Shown: positions 35,021 through 46,416 of the stretch, in pieces
How the letters are laid out: each line of letters begins with the position of its first letter
Numbering within the stretch: position 1 is the first letter of the stretch
Assembly: GCF_018139145.2 (NCBI RefSeq)
Contig: NC_059479.1
Coordinates: 2,046,001 to 2,110,000 of the forward strand
DNA from: Gymnogyps californianus
Taxonomy: Eukaryota > Chordata > Aves > Accipitriformes > Cathartidae
Direction of reading: 5' to 3'
DNA: 64,000 nt
Made by a program: the position numbers and the translations under genes
The notes under the pieces: model-generated
What the model was told of the DNA's origin: nothing
Seen by the model: the letters and a program-made list of their open reading frames with translations, nothing else
Databases searched by the model: none

Positions 35021-35038
35021 GCTGGTAGAGGGCGCAGG
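35021..35038 (+). promoter_or_regulatory. CTCF-like motif
   Basis: The stretch around TAGAGGGCGCAG fits the core of the CTCF site (YAGRKGGCRS); the first part of the motif is less good. Same orientation as the better site at 39221. Motif evidence only. Confidence 0.3.
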
Positions 35039-35819
35039 GCCATTTCTAAGCACACTCCCGTGTGCCTCCCCCAGTTCTCGCAAATATCACTGGGATGGCT
35101 TATTAGACACCGTGACAAACAAAAATGCAAAGTATCCCATCTCAAAGTAAGACTCTAGGACACGAAACATCTTTTCCTTTCAGCTTTTATGAACAATAAA
35201 AACATGGTATACCCGAAAGGGAGATTTGCATAGTCAGCAGCTGGGCGCTGACTCCTTACCTCTTATCCAAAGGCACAATGCTCAGCAAGAAGTGGGATGT
35301 AATCACGGGGGTGATGCTGGCTGCTATCTGTGGGCAGACGATACTCCTTGCACATTGCAGGACTGATGAGACAGGATCAGGTATGAGGGTCGTCCCAACA
35401 CTTTTCTGCCTGTTGTCTGGAGGGGGACCCTGAAAAGGAATGCGTTCGTTAGCAGCCTGCATTTGTGCACTCGCCACATTGCAAGCACAGAGATGTGACC
35501 CACCCTTAGGCAGGTCCTGCTTACAGAGTCTTATGCCACTTTTGAAGGTAAAATTAGTCCTGGTACCGGCTTGGCAGTCCTCTACCTGCCCGTGGAAATC
35601 CACCTGAATATTGCCTGGCAACTGGTGCTCCCCAAATGCATCTCCTCAGCCTACGCCTTAGCGAGATTTTACCCAGTTAAATGTGTTACCCTGCATTAAA
35701 GAATCAGTGCTGAGGTTGGGATCAGCTAACATGGGTTGGTTAGATGGCTTGAATGCTTCTACTTAATTAAAAAGTAGAGGAGGCAGAGCTCAAAGTCCTC
35801 CCATGTCCCCAGAGGAACA

Positions 35820-36035
35820 GAGGATGCAAGGAACAACAGACAGATGAAAAGGGGACGTGCAGACAACTGGGAGAAAGACATGAAGGGGCAAGATGAGCTT
35901 GGGCAAATAAAAAGAGGTAAAGCAGAAGGAAACCTGTAAGAACTAGAGGGAAGGAGAGAGACAGCTAGAGAGCAGACATAATGGGGCAGAAGAGGGAGGT
36001 GACATGGGACAGATAGGAAAGAAAAACCCAGAACA
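35820..36035 (+). other. purine-rich stretch
   Basis: The + strand is strongly enriched in A and G over about 215 bp. The matching minus-strand open frame (35759-36091) is a by-product of the pyrimidine-rich strand, rich in Ser, Leu, Pro and Phe, and should not be read as a protein. Confidence 0.5.
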
Positions 36036-38633
36036 TAAAGCATGAAATGGGAAGTTAAATCAGCATGAGTCACTTTTTTATAGACCTCCATCTATAACAT
36101 GCTGAAACTGTCTCTCACAGGCACTGCAAAGAAAAGGGTAGAGACTCCTAGGTCCAGCATCACTGATATCATCAACTCCTGCACCAAAGTTTCCCAGCTC
36201 AAAGAGGATCCACACCACCAGCTCATCCTGTTTTCTTCTACAGAAATGCCTGTGTGCTAGTGTAAGAGCTCAGGAAGAATAAACACATTGTTGCTAGTAC
36301 CACAAAGCCAGCAAGGTGCCACTGCTCCTGTGAGACCCCACACGCAATGATACTGGACTAAGAGGGCAGGCAATTGCCTCCTCACCATTACAGGCACATA
36401 CACAATAATTCCTAAATAATTACACCAGGCACAAGACAGTGAGATCCCTTAACAGCTTTCCATTGAGCAGAACATCATTGACCTATTATTACTACAAGTT
36501 TACATTACAACACCCCTCCTCCTCAAACCGATTGAGGCCTCAGACTCCCTGTGGTGGGTGCTCCACACACCCTTGCTCCACAGAGCTTACAGATTGCTGT
36601 GGAAGGCAACTATTAATTTACAATGTGAGTTGCTCAGAAATCACTCGGGGCCAAGGCACCTGCTTTGCTCAGCACCTGACACCAGTTTCTGCAGAATGCC
36701 TTTTTCTGGAGACTCGCCTGAACTTGTTTGCTGTGCAGGAGCACAGCCCCTATCCTAACTGCAAACTCATCTCCATCCTGGGTCTGTTAGGAGAGCTCTG
36801 ATGACCAAAGATGGGTGGGTGACTTGACACCCCCACTCCCACCCAAACCGCATCCTCCTTGCAGCTGTCCGAGATCTCTGCAGCACCCAGGGGGCTGTTT
36901 TCATAGAGGGAGGGCTGCTCCCTAGCACCCAGCTCCTGCCAGTCCCTCTCTCCAAGGCTCTCTTGCCGCTTTCTGCTCAGCAAAGCTTCAGTAGGTGACA
37001 AGTCATAATTTCACCGGTACTATTTGAAAACAGATTAGATTCTGATTTCACCACTCCCCCCCCGCCATGTGTGCACTGCAGTCTTCAGATGAGATATGCA
37101 CCAATCCTAGATTTGGAAAAAATAGGGATTTTCAGGGATGTGTCTTGTATTTTACTGCAAATCACATAGTTCATGTTCTCTAAACTGTGTCCACTGTCAT
37201 ATTTAATTTGCAGATTATACAGTTAGATGAAAAATATCAAGCCTTAGAAATCAGGAGGAGGACTGTTTCTGAGACCCCTTTTAGCAATGCCAGTAAGACG
37301 TTTTTGGCGAGTTTCAATTAATACTTCTTTCCCACCAATGAGACCTGAAAGTTGGCCAAAGCTATGTGGGAGCACTGATGCTTTGTTTGTCTTAATTCCC
37401 AGAACGCACAAGCGACTTGTCTCCTCTCCTGATCATCCTGCTGCAGGAACGCTGTGTCAGTACACTCCACAGGAAACGTCTGGGAATGACTTGTAGTTTT
37501 GCACTTACTGTCATTAGGACTAGGGCCTCTTCAATTAACCTCTTCAGCCTTGAAAGCGCTTTGCTAAGACTTGCTTCCAACATCCTGGGGTCTTCAGGGC
37601 TTGGGCTGCCCCCCCAAAGGCAGTACAGGGCACACACAAATTCCTGCTCTTTTTTTCCCCGAAGGATCTCTCAGAACACTGCTGGCCTGTCATTTTAAAG
37701 TAGTCTTTGTAAAAGTCTGACCCCTGAAGGTGGTAAAGGATGCTTCTGAATTTCACACATCTAATTATTTGGGTTCCATGTACAAGGAGAGCATTCTCCA
37801 ATGACAAATGATTGCATCCACACGGTCAGTTCTTCTCTGGTGCTTAAAAAAGCAAGGATATACTCTTCTCTTTTATTCTCTGCCTTTGCACATGAGAAGC
37901 TGTCCAAGGCATGAGTCCTGTGCAATAGATGGGTTCCCTCTGCATCGCTTTGAGCTTCCCTAACCCACAGAAGACATCCACAAACTTCCTCTTCATGAAC
38001 ATGCTCTTAATTAGACTAGGGTTTTGACATATTTTAAATCCAGTAACAGTTTGTTTTCCCACACTTCTGCTAGAAAGCATTATTTATTCATATAGTTACG
38101 TACATACAGGCATTCAGTGAGAAAATGCTCACACCTTAAGCCTTGAATTTCACATGCTTGCTGCCTTCTGCCTCTTATTTCAGTCATCTTCATTTCTAGC
38201 TCCACATCTGGCTTATGCATTTATATCTTATTTATGGTAAGCAAGTGTTCCTTGGCTGTCCTGAGGACAGTGCAGTCACTCCTTTGGAGTGCAGTCCAGT
38301 ACTGCTCAGTTTTGTGGCTTGCTCAGGTTAACCAAGAGACTAATGAAGCTATTAAAGATAGCAAGGGCCTGAGGAAATAGCAAGTTTCTCAAAATTTTCT
38401 TTTCCCTGTTCTCCACTGGTTAGATACAGACTAATTCACGATTTAAGCCATGTATGTTCCAGACAGCAGCTCCTTTTTCTTTTCAAAAATTAAAAGCAGC
38501 TTGTTTACCGCAGGTCTGTGTTGCTCAGATGTCACTCTGAGCTAAGCAGTGCGATGGGTCTGTTCTGCTCCACGTCAGGGTTTTACCCAGTCTCCAGTTA
38601 AACTTGAACCTCTGGTCAGCAGCACCGCCTGCT

Positions 38634-38671
38634 CCAGAGCATCTCTTACAGACCAGAGCATCCCTTACAGA
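38634..38671. repeat. 2 x 19-bp direct tandem repeat
   Basis: CCAGAGCATCTCTTACAGA at 38634-38652 is followed directly by a copy with one substitution (T to C) at 38653-38671. Confidence 0.9.
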
Positions 38672-39220
38672 CTGCCCATACCACTGGTACTTCCAGAAAG
38701 CTTGAAAGAGTGAATATAAGGTGCTCTCAAATTATTTAATTTGATTGCCTGGCTTACTGGACCAAAAACATTGTCCCACACAAGGGGATAGGCATGGATG
38801 GTTTTGGTTGCTGCAAAAATAGAGAAGAGAGCCGTTCCTTGGGTTTTTCCTGTGTGAAGTTCTCATTGTATCACAGATGAAATGGTTATATACGTCAAAC
38901 ATAACAAGAGAGGTCAAATCAGATGGTGCATCAAGGCAAGAGAGGTGCAGAAACTGTGAGGCATTTAGTGAAGAACACAAATATAGATGTAAGAAATCAC
39001 CTTTTAGGGAAAAAAATCTGTTATAACAAAATGGTGTCTGTATTAGAGGTTGTTAATTTCAGTCTGGTCCTAGACCATACTCTCAAATGCAGTGATGGCA
39101 AAAGATAAGCAACATGAAACAAAACGCACAGTAACTCAAGGCTACAAAGTCTGTATGCAAATCTGCTTAATGACCACCAGAAACCTGATACTGGGCCAGT
39201 CCTGTTACAGAGCCCCAGCA

Positions 39221-39235
39221 GCACCAGAGGGCAGC
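39221..39235 (+). promoter_or_regulatory. strong CTCF-like motif
   Basis: GCACCAGAGGGCAGC matches the CTCF core consensus (CCASNAGRGGGCRS) at essentially every position. CTCF sites mark loop anchors and insulators in vertebrate genomes. Motif match only; occupancy cannot be read from sequence. Confidence 0.45.
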
Positions 39236-42139
39236 CGTGGGACACGAAAGATGTAACTAGAAGCTCACAGGAATCGGTAAAATACATCAGAATGAGAGTT
39301 GCCTTCCATAAATTCATCTACTGACAGAGAAAATTGAGGGTATCTTTGGAGGAAAAAACATTGTTGCCCCCCCCATAAGTAGAGGAAAGATAAGGAAAAA
39401 AGAAATTCATAAGGGCCCTTCAAAAACAGCTCATCTGAAAGCTGCTTATCCAAGCTAGCCTGAGACACTCCAAATCCTCACGCCATATATTCATAGCAAG
39501 AATTTCTCCCCCTGCAACTGCTTCTGAAGGTCCTCTTCCTCTGAGCTGCCTTCTTTATTCCACCATTGACAGATTCCTTGGATGAAACTTTTGTTACTCC
39601 AATGCCAGAAACTGCTTTTCCCGTTGCACTGTCCTGAGCTACAGATTGACCCAGCTACAGAGTAAAATCCCCAAACCTGTGTTATCTACACAAGGGAAGC
39701 ACCATCTTGCACAAAACCCGTTGTGATTCAAAGCAATAGGACACAGCACCAGGAGAAAATTCAGCAATGTTAGGAATAAGGGCAGAACTGAATTAAAGGG
39801 GAAGAATAGGGAAAGGATTGCATTTTTATAACGGAAAGGAAGATGAGATATTTAGGCATGGGGAAATAAATACTTCTTTCATCTCTTACAAGCTACTGTA
39901 AAGGAAAGGATTGGAAATTTGCATTCAGTTGTTTTCAAAATTAAATATTGTAACTAGTGCTTAGAGCATGTACTGCCATCGTGCGTTCAGAGAGAAAAAC
40001 ACAAGGTAAGAGAAGGACCGGACCTAAGTGGCTTAGGGGGTGGGCGAGAAAGCTTCTGCTTTGCAAGATCTTCAAGCCATCATGTAACACCAGCTACTCG
40101 TAGGCATTAGTGTTCGGTTCCAATTTATTGCTCCAAGCAGCTCAAATTTGCCCAAATAAGCTCTAAAATGTCCCTGTAGAAATAAAGCTTCTTCCTGACA
40201 GCACTGCATATACTTCTTCAGTGTACTTACTGGCATCCAACAAAACACTCCCCTCAAATAGGTACTGAGCTAATCAAACAAAAGGATAGTAAGAGTAGGA
40301 GGAAAAACTCCCAAAGCAGAGCTAGTCTAAATCAAACTATTCAACCAGCTCATCACACAAACTTGCCCTCTCCTGCCTTCCCCATCCTGGTTCAGACCTG
40401 GGAACAAGGCTGAGGTGGGGAACAAACCCCAGCCGTGCCTGTTCTCTAGTTTTCCTCCCACTGCCACCGCCTTCCATCCTTGTCACGAGAAATTGCTCAT
40501 GGATTATCAAATTGCTCTCAAAACTGCAGCTCAGGGTCACCCGTTGGCAATAACACCCCTTGGATTTGTGATGGCAGAGCCACAATTCTGCAGGCAGCAG
40601 TATGCAAATGCTGGGAATTAGCAGCGTGAGACTCTTGAAATACAGGTACTGAGTACGCTTTTTGGTGACTTTCCTTATGAATCCCCTGATCCAGAGTGTC
40701 ATTGCCCTCAAAGGGAACTTGGTCATTATGGCAGATTTTTCGAACAATTATAAAAGGCTTATTGCAACAAGATGGACAACAGAGTAACTGTTACCCAAGA
40801 AGGCTGAACTACCGGTCTTCATAATTGCATAGTTGATCAGGAATATTGCTAGCAGAGACAATCTGAAAGACCCTCAGCTTCGCATGAAAAGCTGATATGA
40901 AACTGGCTGACCTTCAAAGCAGACAGATGAAGTGGTTAAAACTAAAAAAAAAAACAAACCCACCTGTTAAAGTGTAAACCTGAGTCAAGTTATTTCTCCT
41001 TTGAGGTTTACAAGAACAAAGCTCTTTTTGCTCCCCACTTTCACACCTCTTAGAAAGTTATTTAATTCCAAATTGAAAGCACTGGTGCTTTGCTTAGACC
41101 CACCATAATGTCACTCTGCCAAATGGCAGGTTTTCTTTTTCCTTTTCTAATGAAGCACAGGCACAGTCCTGAGCACCTCTGAGCACCGACCCAGCTCGCT
41201 TCCATCCTGTTGCTCTACTCATGCGCACGTTCAAGTGCTTTTGCAGTTTACTGGAAACTTAAAGGACAAGATCAGCTGGCATGGCTCTTCCCAGGGAAGC
41301 AGGAGCTAAATGTCAGCAAGCAAAAATCTGTTTTGGTAACGAAGCTGGATGTTCAAGATAGAAGTCTGGGAGATAACTTGTGTCAATGATATTTGGCAAG
41401 AGGTCAATTATTTATTAGCATTAACTAATTGTTAAGGATTCTTTTGAGAAGGTGCCTCCATTCCTTAAACAACCCAACAGAAAAAAGCTGAAGCATGTGA
41501 GAATCCTAATGAAGAGATGGCCATTGTTTGCTGCTTTCCACACACATTAGGGTGGAGTCATGAATTTCCATTCAGTTTGCTAAGTGATGTGACACCTATA
41601 GCAATATCAGATGATAGATACAATGTCTATGCTATCTCCTGGAATTAAAAAGGATCCAGTGGTGAGTTTGGAAAAGCAGAGTAAGGACCATGCTGAACTG
41701 GAGTGGGCATCTGGCTGTCCTGAGGTTGTAACTGGGACAAAGGGAGATGGGCCAGAAGCACCCGAGGGGTTCACTCTGCACATTGTGCAGCACAGGCAAA
41801 GATTTTCTATTTGTGACATTATCCAGAGATGAGGTGTAGAGGGAGAACAGAAGAGAATGAAGGACAGAGTCCTCTAGGAAACCTAAAAAAGTCAGGGAGA
41901 AAGATGTATTCTGAAAAAAAGGACTAGAGACATATCAGGAAAACCAGGAGACTATGGAGTTCTGGTCAAGAGAAGACAGAACTGTGGATTTGGGATTAAC
42001 CCAGAGAAGGAGAATTGCCAAGTACAACACCACAACTTCTGAGAAAGAAATCACATGTGCATTGGAGAAAGGCAATGGCATTCTTGCCAGCTATACCTGT
42101 AACCAGAAAAAGGGTATGGGATGAAAGGCAGAGCCTGGA
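39236..42139. other. intergenic, no gene recognised
   Basis: Ordinary noncoding DNA to about 41.8 kb, then composition shifts gradually towards purines. No domain-bearing ORF, RNA gene or transposon end was recognised. Confidence 0.5.
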
Positions 42140-42450
42140 GTTGTCAGACTGGACCGTGCAACATGAGGAAGGAGCAAAAGTGCAAGATGAATCATTGAGG
42201 TCACAGAGGGCAAGAGGAGGACACTGCAAAGAGAAGACAAAGAAACATGAGCTGACATTGGAGAAGTTGGCTGAGCCAAGATCCCCATCAACAACCAGGG
42301 GGTTGGAGAAGAGGAGAAAGGGTGTGGGGTGCGCAGATGTCTGTGAAGGTGGGGTGGGAAGCAGAAGCGAGGGAGGTGAAAATGGACATTGTCGAAGGCA
42401 GGAGTGGTGCCTGGAGGACTGACATCTGAGGAGGCTGAGAGGGATGAAGA

Positions 42451-42550
42451 CTTTTCCAGAGACAGAGTAAGGATTCCAGAGACAGAGTAAGGATTCCAGA
42501 GACAGAGTAAGGATTCCAGAGACAGAGTAAGGATTCCAGAGACAGAGTAA
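42451..42550. repeat. 20-bp minisatellite, 5 copies
   Basis: Five head-to-tail copies of a 20-bp unit (GGATTCCAGAGACAGAGTAA). Copies 2-5 are identical; copy 1 (42451-42470) differs in its first four bases. Perfect identity of four units means very recent expansion or an assembly-sensitive locus. Confidence 0.97.
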
Positions 42551-42767
42551 GGAAAAGGTAAGGGAGAGGTAAAGAAAATGAAGCAGGAAATTAATTAATT
42601 GAGAGCCAGGTTGGCAGAAATAGCAGTGGAAACAAGCGTGGGAGATGTAAAGTTAAAGAAGGTGATCTGCCTGCATAAGAAAAAGCTCTCTAGAACTGAG
42701 GAGGACAAGGAGACAAAAGTACTGGTGAGAAAGGGAAAGAAATCAGAACAGAGAGGGGATTTTACAA

Positions 42768-42793
42768 GGGCTGAGGGAGGGAGAATGGGGGGG
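42768..42793 (+). other. G-quadruplex motif
   Basis: G-runs at 42768-42770, 42775-42777, 42779-42781 and 42787-42793, with loops of 4, 1 and 5 nt, fit the standard quadruplex rule on the + strand. Confidence 0.55.
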
Positions 42794-42860
42794 AAAAGCC
42801 AGGTGAGAGCGAGAGGAGGAAAGCAGAAAAGCAGGACATCTTTACTGTCAGGAGAGTTGC

Positions 42861-43740
42861 AGAGGGAGAACAGAGGGCAGAAGCGATGCACAGGGCTGTT
42901 ACGCTTGTGCAGACAGATGAAAATCAGAAGCATTTCTGGGTTCAGTTAACGGAAACGGGCACCTTCCCTCAGAAACCAGCACTGAGGCGCAGCGGGGGGT
43001 GCCGGCAGGGACAGGACTGCCAGCAGCCCTCACCACACACCCAGCTGCTTCCTCTCCACCACAGGGCTCTGCCAAGATGGCACTGCCAAGACAGCTGTCA
43101 GGCCCTTCCACCCCGACAGAGCTCCCCTCAGGGGAGCAGGGCTGCTGCCAGCTTATGGCAGCGTGAAGCCGAAACGCTCCGCACTGGTGCTTATAGCACC
43201 TGCGGGGAAGCATGGCTGACTGGGGCCAGAGGGGACACGCTGCCCACTCGCCCTCCCTGCACCTTGGGGAGGGCGAGCGACACGGCTCTGTGCTTCCCTG
43301 TTATCGCTTCTTTTGGTCCATCCAACAGGAGAAAAATGCACACGAAAAAAAAGAAAAAATAACGACAGTGGAAACACCCTGGGGAGGATATCTGACAAAG
43401 AACAAGTGCTTGCCACAGCACCCACCCTGTGAGGCAACGACCTGTGGGTTCCCTCACACGCCCTGCAAGTCCTCAAGGCCCCGGCACGGTCACAAGTCCC
43501 AGGGCCAAGAGGTGCCTGAGGGCAAACCCTCCCGGGATGGCATCCTGCTCCTGGATGTACATGGAGAGCGACGGTGACTCATCTCTCGCTGCTGGAGGCA
43601 GCCCCTCTGCCGCTGTTTCCTCTATCTCCACAGCTAAAGGCGCTGTCAGCCCTCCGTGGCCGCCATTTCCTGCGAGGCATCCCCAGGGATGGGGGGCCCG
43701 GGCAGCACGGAGGCCTTGCGCTGCACCAGTAACAGGGCAG
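42861..43740. other. GC-rich intergenic block
   Basis: Composition turns GC-rich here. A YY1-like CCGCCATTTCC occurs near 43660 inside a short CpG patch. Open frames on both strands (for example 42886-43362 +) have no recognisable domain. It could be a regulatory block or an unannotated exon, but there is no positive evidence for either. Confidence 0.35.
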
Positions 43741-45489
43741 ATCTTGTTATTAGTGCCCATCTAGCTATATTTTTAATTAAAGGGGGGAAAAAAACGTCAG
43801 CTGCACAGAGTAAGAAATAAGGAGGGAATGAAGCAACAGGAAGATGAAGTGCTTGCTGACGTGAATCTTTGCTTAAAACCTTTGGGCAGCTATTTACTGC
43901 TAAAATAAAGTTCAGTTTGATGGAAATGTCTGTCAGACCAAAAGCGGTTAAAGTGTTTTATATCAAAATTTCTTAAGGTTGTTTCAAAGAAACATCTTTT
44001 CCTCATTTCAAATTTTCTCAGTAACAGTGAAATAATCTTCTGCTTTCCCTACACCTACAGAAATTTTTTCACTCTTGTTTTCATTTCAGCCAGAAAACAT
44101 TCAAAGGTCATTTTAAATTACCTTAAGTGTTTTTTAGAAATCAACATTTTCTTGTATCGCTCCACATACGTTGTATTTCCAACTCTACATCCTTAGACTT
44201 CTGCACAAACAATTCAAGACAGGGTCCAGACTTTAATAACACATTTCCAATGTTTTATACATATAAACTCCTTCATTTCATTGTGTTTCAGTAGTAGATC
44301 CTTATAGCCTGGGGCAAATAACTGTTTACAGAAATTTTACTATCTGAAGTGGAACCGAAACTTATTGTAACAAATAGTCACATAATTAGATTAAAAGGGA
44401 CATAAATCTTCACAAAGTCAACTTCCTTCCTGCTCTGAAGGCAGATTTTCAGCAAGGGAAAGTCCATTTAGCCAGAGCTTGAAGCTGAAAAATAAGCTTA
44501 AAATAGCAAGTAAGCCCAAGAAGCTAAGAAGTCATAATTATAAAATCATTTACCCTGTAAATACAATTGTCTGAAATTGAAATTAACTCCACAGCCATGT
44601 CTGCCAGAGAGCAAGAAATGGGGCACAGAGGCTGGCAGGGGAGAAGGGGGACTACATGGCCCCATTACCAGTGGTTTCATAGCTGAAAGGAAGAAAAACC
44701 AGTTCAGCAGCTGGAAAGACACTGGGTTGAAGGAGAAGGGGGCCAGGTGTGCCAGGCTAGATCCAAAAAGGATTTTGGCAGCTCACATAAGTGAAATTTA
44801 GGAGCTTAAATCCCAAGCTGACATCTTACAGTTTCTCATCCTTCTGTCTGAACTCTGCAGGGCATGTCTGATCTCAACCTTTTCATGGCTCCAGACACCA
44901 GGCATGGGACACAACTTGCATAATCTTAGATGCTAATTAGTCATCTTGACTTCTCTTTAGTCACTGAAGAAAAATAGGCGCTTACAATAGCAAAGTTTAG
45001 CTTCTCCTAGAATAGATATCCAAAACAATCACACCCTAACCATACCCATTTCTTCTTGGTAACTAAAGGAGGAGCCCAGCATGAGTAGTTCACAGCATAG
45101 TGCTCGCTTGTGCCCCAACAAGGTCCTTACAGACTCTCTGGAGAGGTTGAACCCAACAGACATCCTCTGCTTATACCCTCCTGATGGCAAGAGCCATCAG
45201 ATCTCCAGCACAGGCAGCCTTTTCTTTAAAAATAAAAGTAAAAATGGTCCCTGGGCTCAGTGCTCCTTACGAGCTCAGCTCAGGCTGTTATCTGCGCAGG
45301 ATGCTGGCTGCTCCAGATCACATTTTAAGATGCTTTACTTTTCCCTGGGAACATATGGGAAGCACCAGCACCTTATCAAGCTCTGCATCCACTCCAAAAC
45401 CTAAAATTAGCCACTCTAACACTGACCTTGAAGCCTACAAGTTCTTTATTTGGTCCAACTCCTTTATTTGAGAGGAAGCAGCTATTCAG
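43741..45489. other. AT-rich intergenic DNA
   Basis: The composition changes abruptly from GC-rich to AT-rich near 43745. 43940-44340 is a long AT-rich stretch with many TTTCA / TGAAA words. No gene recognised. Confidence 0.5.
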
Positions 45490-46038
45490 GTGTTCTCAGG
45501 AAGTTATGTACAACCTCAGACTGAACAGGAGGCCGTCAGGGAGCACAAGGGTGGCTGCTCCCTAAAGACAGGGGACCTGGGAGCCAAGGGTGACCCCAGC
45601 ACAGGCAGTGCCCTCACCCACAGGGTGCAACCCCCCAGGGCAGGCAGAGCCAGGTACTGCCAACACAGCTCATCCCATCAGCAGCCCCAGCCAGGGCAAG
45701 GACAGAGCCAGGTCCAGGGTCCATCCAGGCATTCCAGGCAGGAGCAAAGGGAAGCAGAGCCGGAGGCAGTGCTGGAGACCAGGCTGCAACACAGCTCCAA
45801 AACCTCCCCCCAAAGAGCCAGGGGCAAAGCCCAGGCTGGAAACAAACTACAATGTGCATCCAAGGGTCCACCCCAGAGACAATGTACCTGCACAGCTGAG
45901 GTCCATGCTGGAGGCAGGGCCAGAGATGAGCTATGCCTGCACCGAGATGAGGAAGGGGCTGAGGTCCCCACCCAGAGCTTAAATGGAGCCGCGGGCAGGT
46001 GCCGGGGAGCCCCAGGTGAGGCTGCTCAGCACCATTAA
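45490..46038. other. GC-rich CAG/CCAGG-rich block of unknown origin
   Basis: A sharply bounded block rich in GGCAGAGCCAGG-like words. It supports long open frames on both strands (182 codons +, and 208 codons - at 45614-46240). Neither starts from a convincing Kozak ATG, neither has a recognisable domain, and long frames on both strands at once point to composition rather than coding. It may be an old repeat I cannot name. Confidence 0.4.
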
Positions 46039-46340
46039 GGGGTATTGAGCCTAGCAACGATTTAGTAACTGGATGTAGCAGCTGCCAGACCTCACTGCTG
46101 TGAGACTGTTGTCTGTGGAGCCCTGCAGCATTCCAGACTTTTCTGCAATAAGGCACTGAGTCACTCTCACACAAGCTTCCTTTCAACAGCCCCCTAAAAA
46201 ACCTTCTTCCTTTTCCAGTAAACCAGTGCCCTGTCTGCACAGTAGAGGCCTCTGTCCTCTCTTCATCACCACCATAACTGCTGAACGCAGTGTGGGAATG
46301 TGCTCTCGTGAATCCAGGGCTGATCTTTTCCCCTCAGCAG

Positions 46341-46416
46341 ATTTCTGAGGGGAAGTCAGGCCCTAAGTAATGGGAGCAGCCATTTCTAAGTCGGGCCCTA
46401 GGTAACGGGAGCAGCC
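46341..46416. repeat. imperfect tandem duplication
   Basis: 46341-46381 and 46382-46416 are two copies of a segment containing AAGTCRGGCCCTARGTAAYGGGAGCAGCC; the first copy has 6 extra bases and there are a few substitutions. Confidence 0.85.

Larger units (their letters stand above)
35039..39220. other. intergenic, no gene recognised
   Basis: No gene signal. It includes a purine-rich stretch at 35820-36035 and a 2 x 19 bp duplication at 38634-38671, both listed separately. Open frames up to about 121 codons exist on both strands but have no recognisable content. Confidence 0.5.
42140..42860 (+). other. polypurine-biased domain
   Basis: In the lines I counted, the + strand is about 67-83% purine over some 700 bp. 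The block contains the 20-bp minisatellite at 42451-42550 and a G-quadruplex motif at 42768-42793. Opposing open frames of 110-135 codons (42015-42422 +, 42595-42933 -) are explained by the skew, since purine-rich strands encode Glu/Lys/Arg-rich frames with few stops. Confidence 0.65.

Noticed and set aside
42015..42949. Long Glu/Lys/Arg-rich plus-strand frames
   Set aside because: Produced by the purine-rich strand bias; they include or border a minisatellite and lack conserved blocks.
45614..46240. 208-codon minus-strand open frame
   Set aside because: It overlaps a 182-codon plus-strand frame in the same GC-rich block, has no recognisable domain, and is explained by composition.
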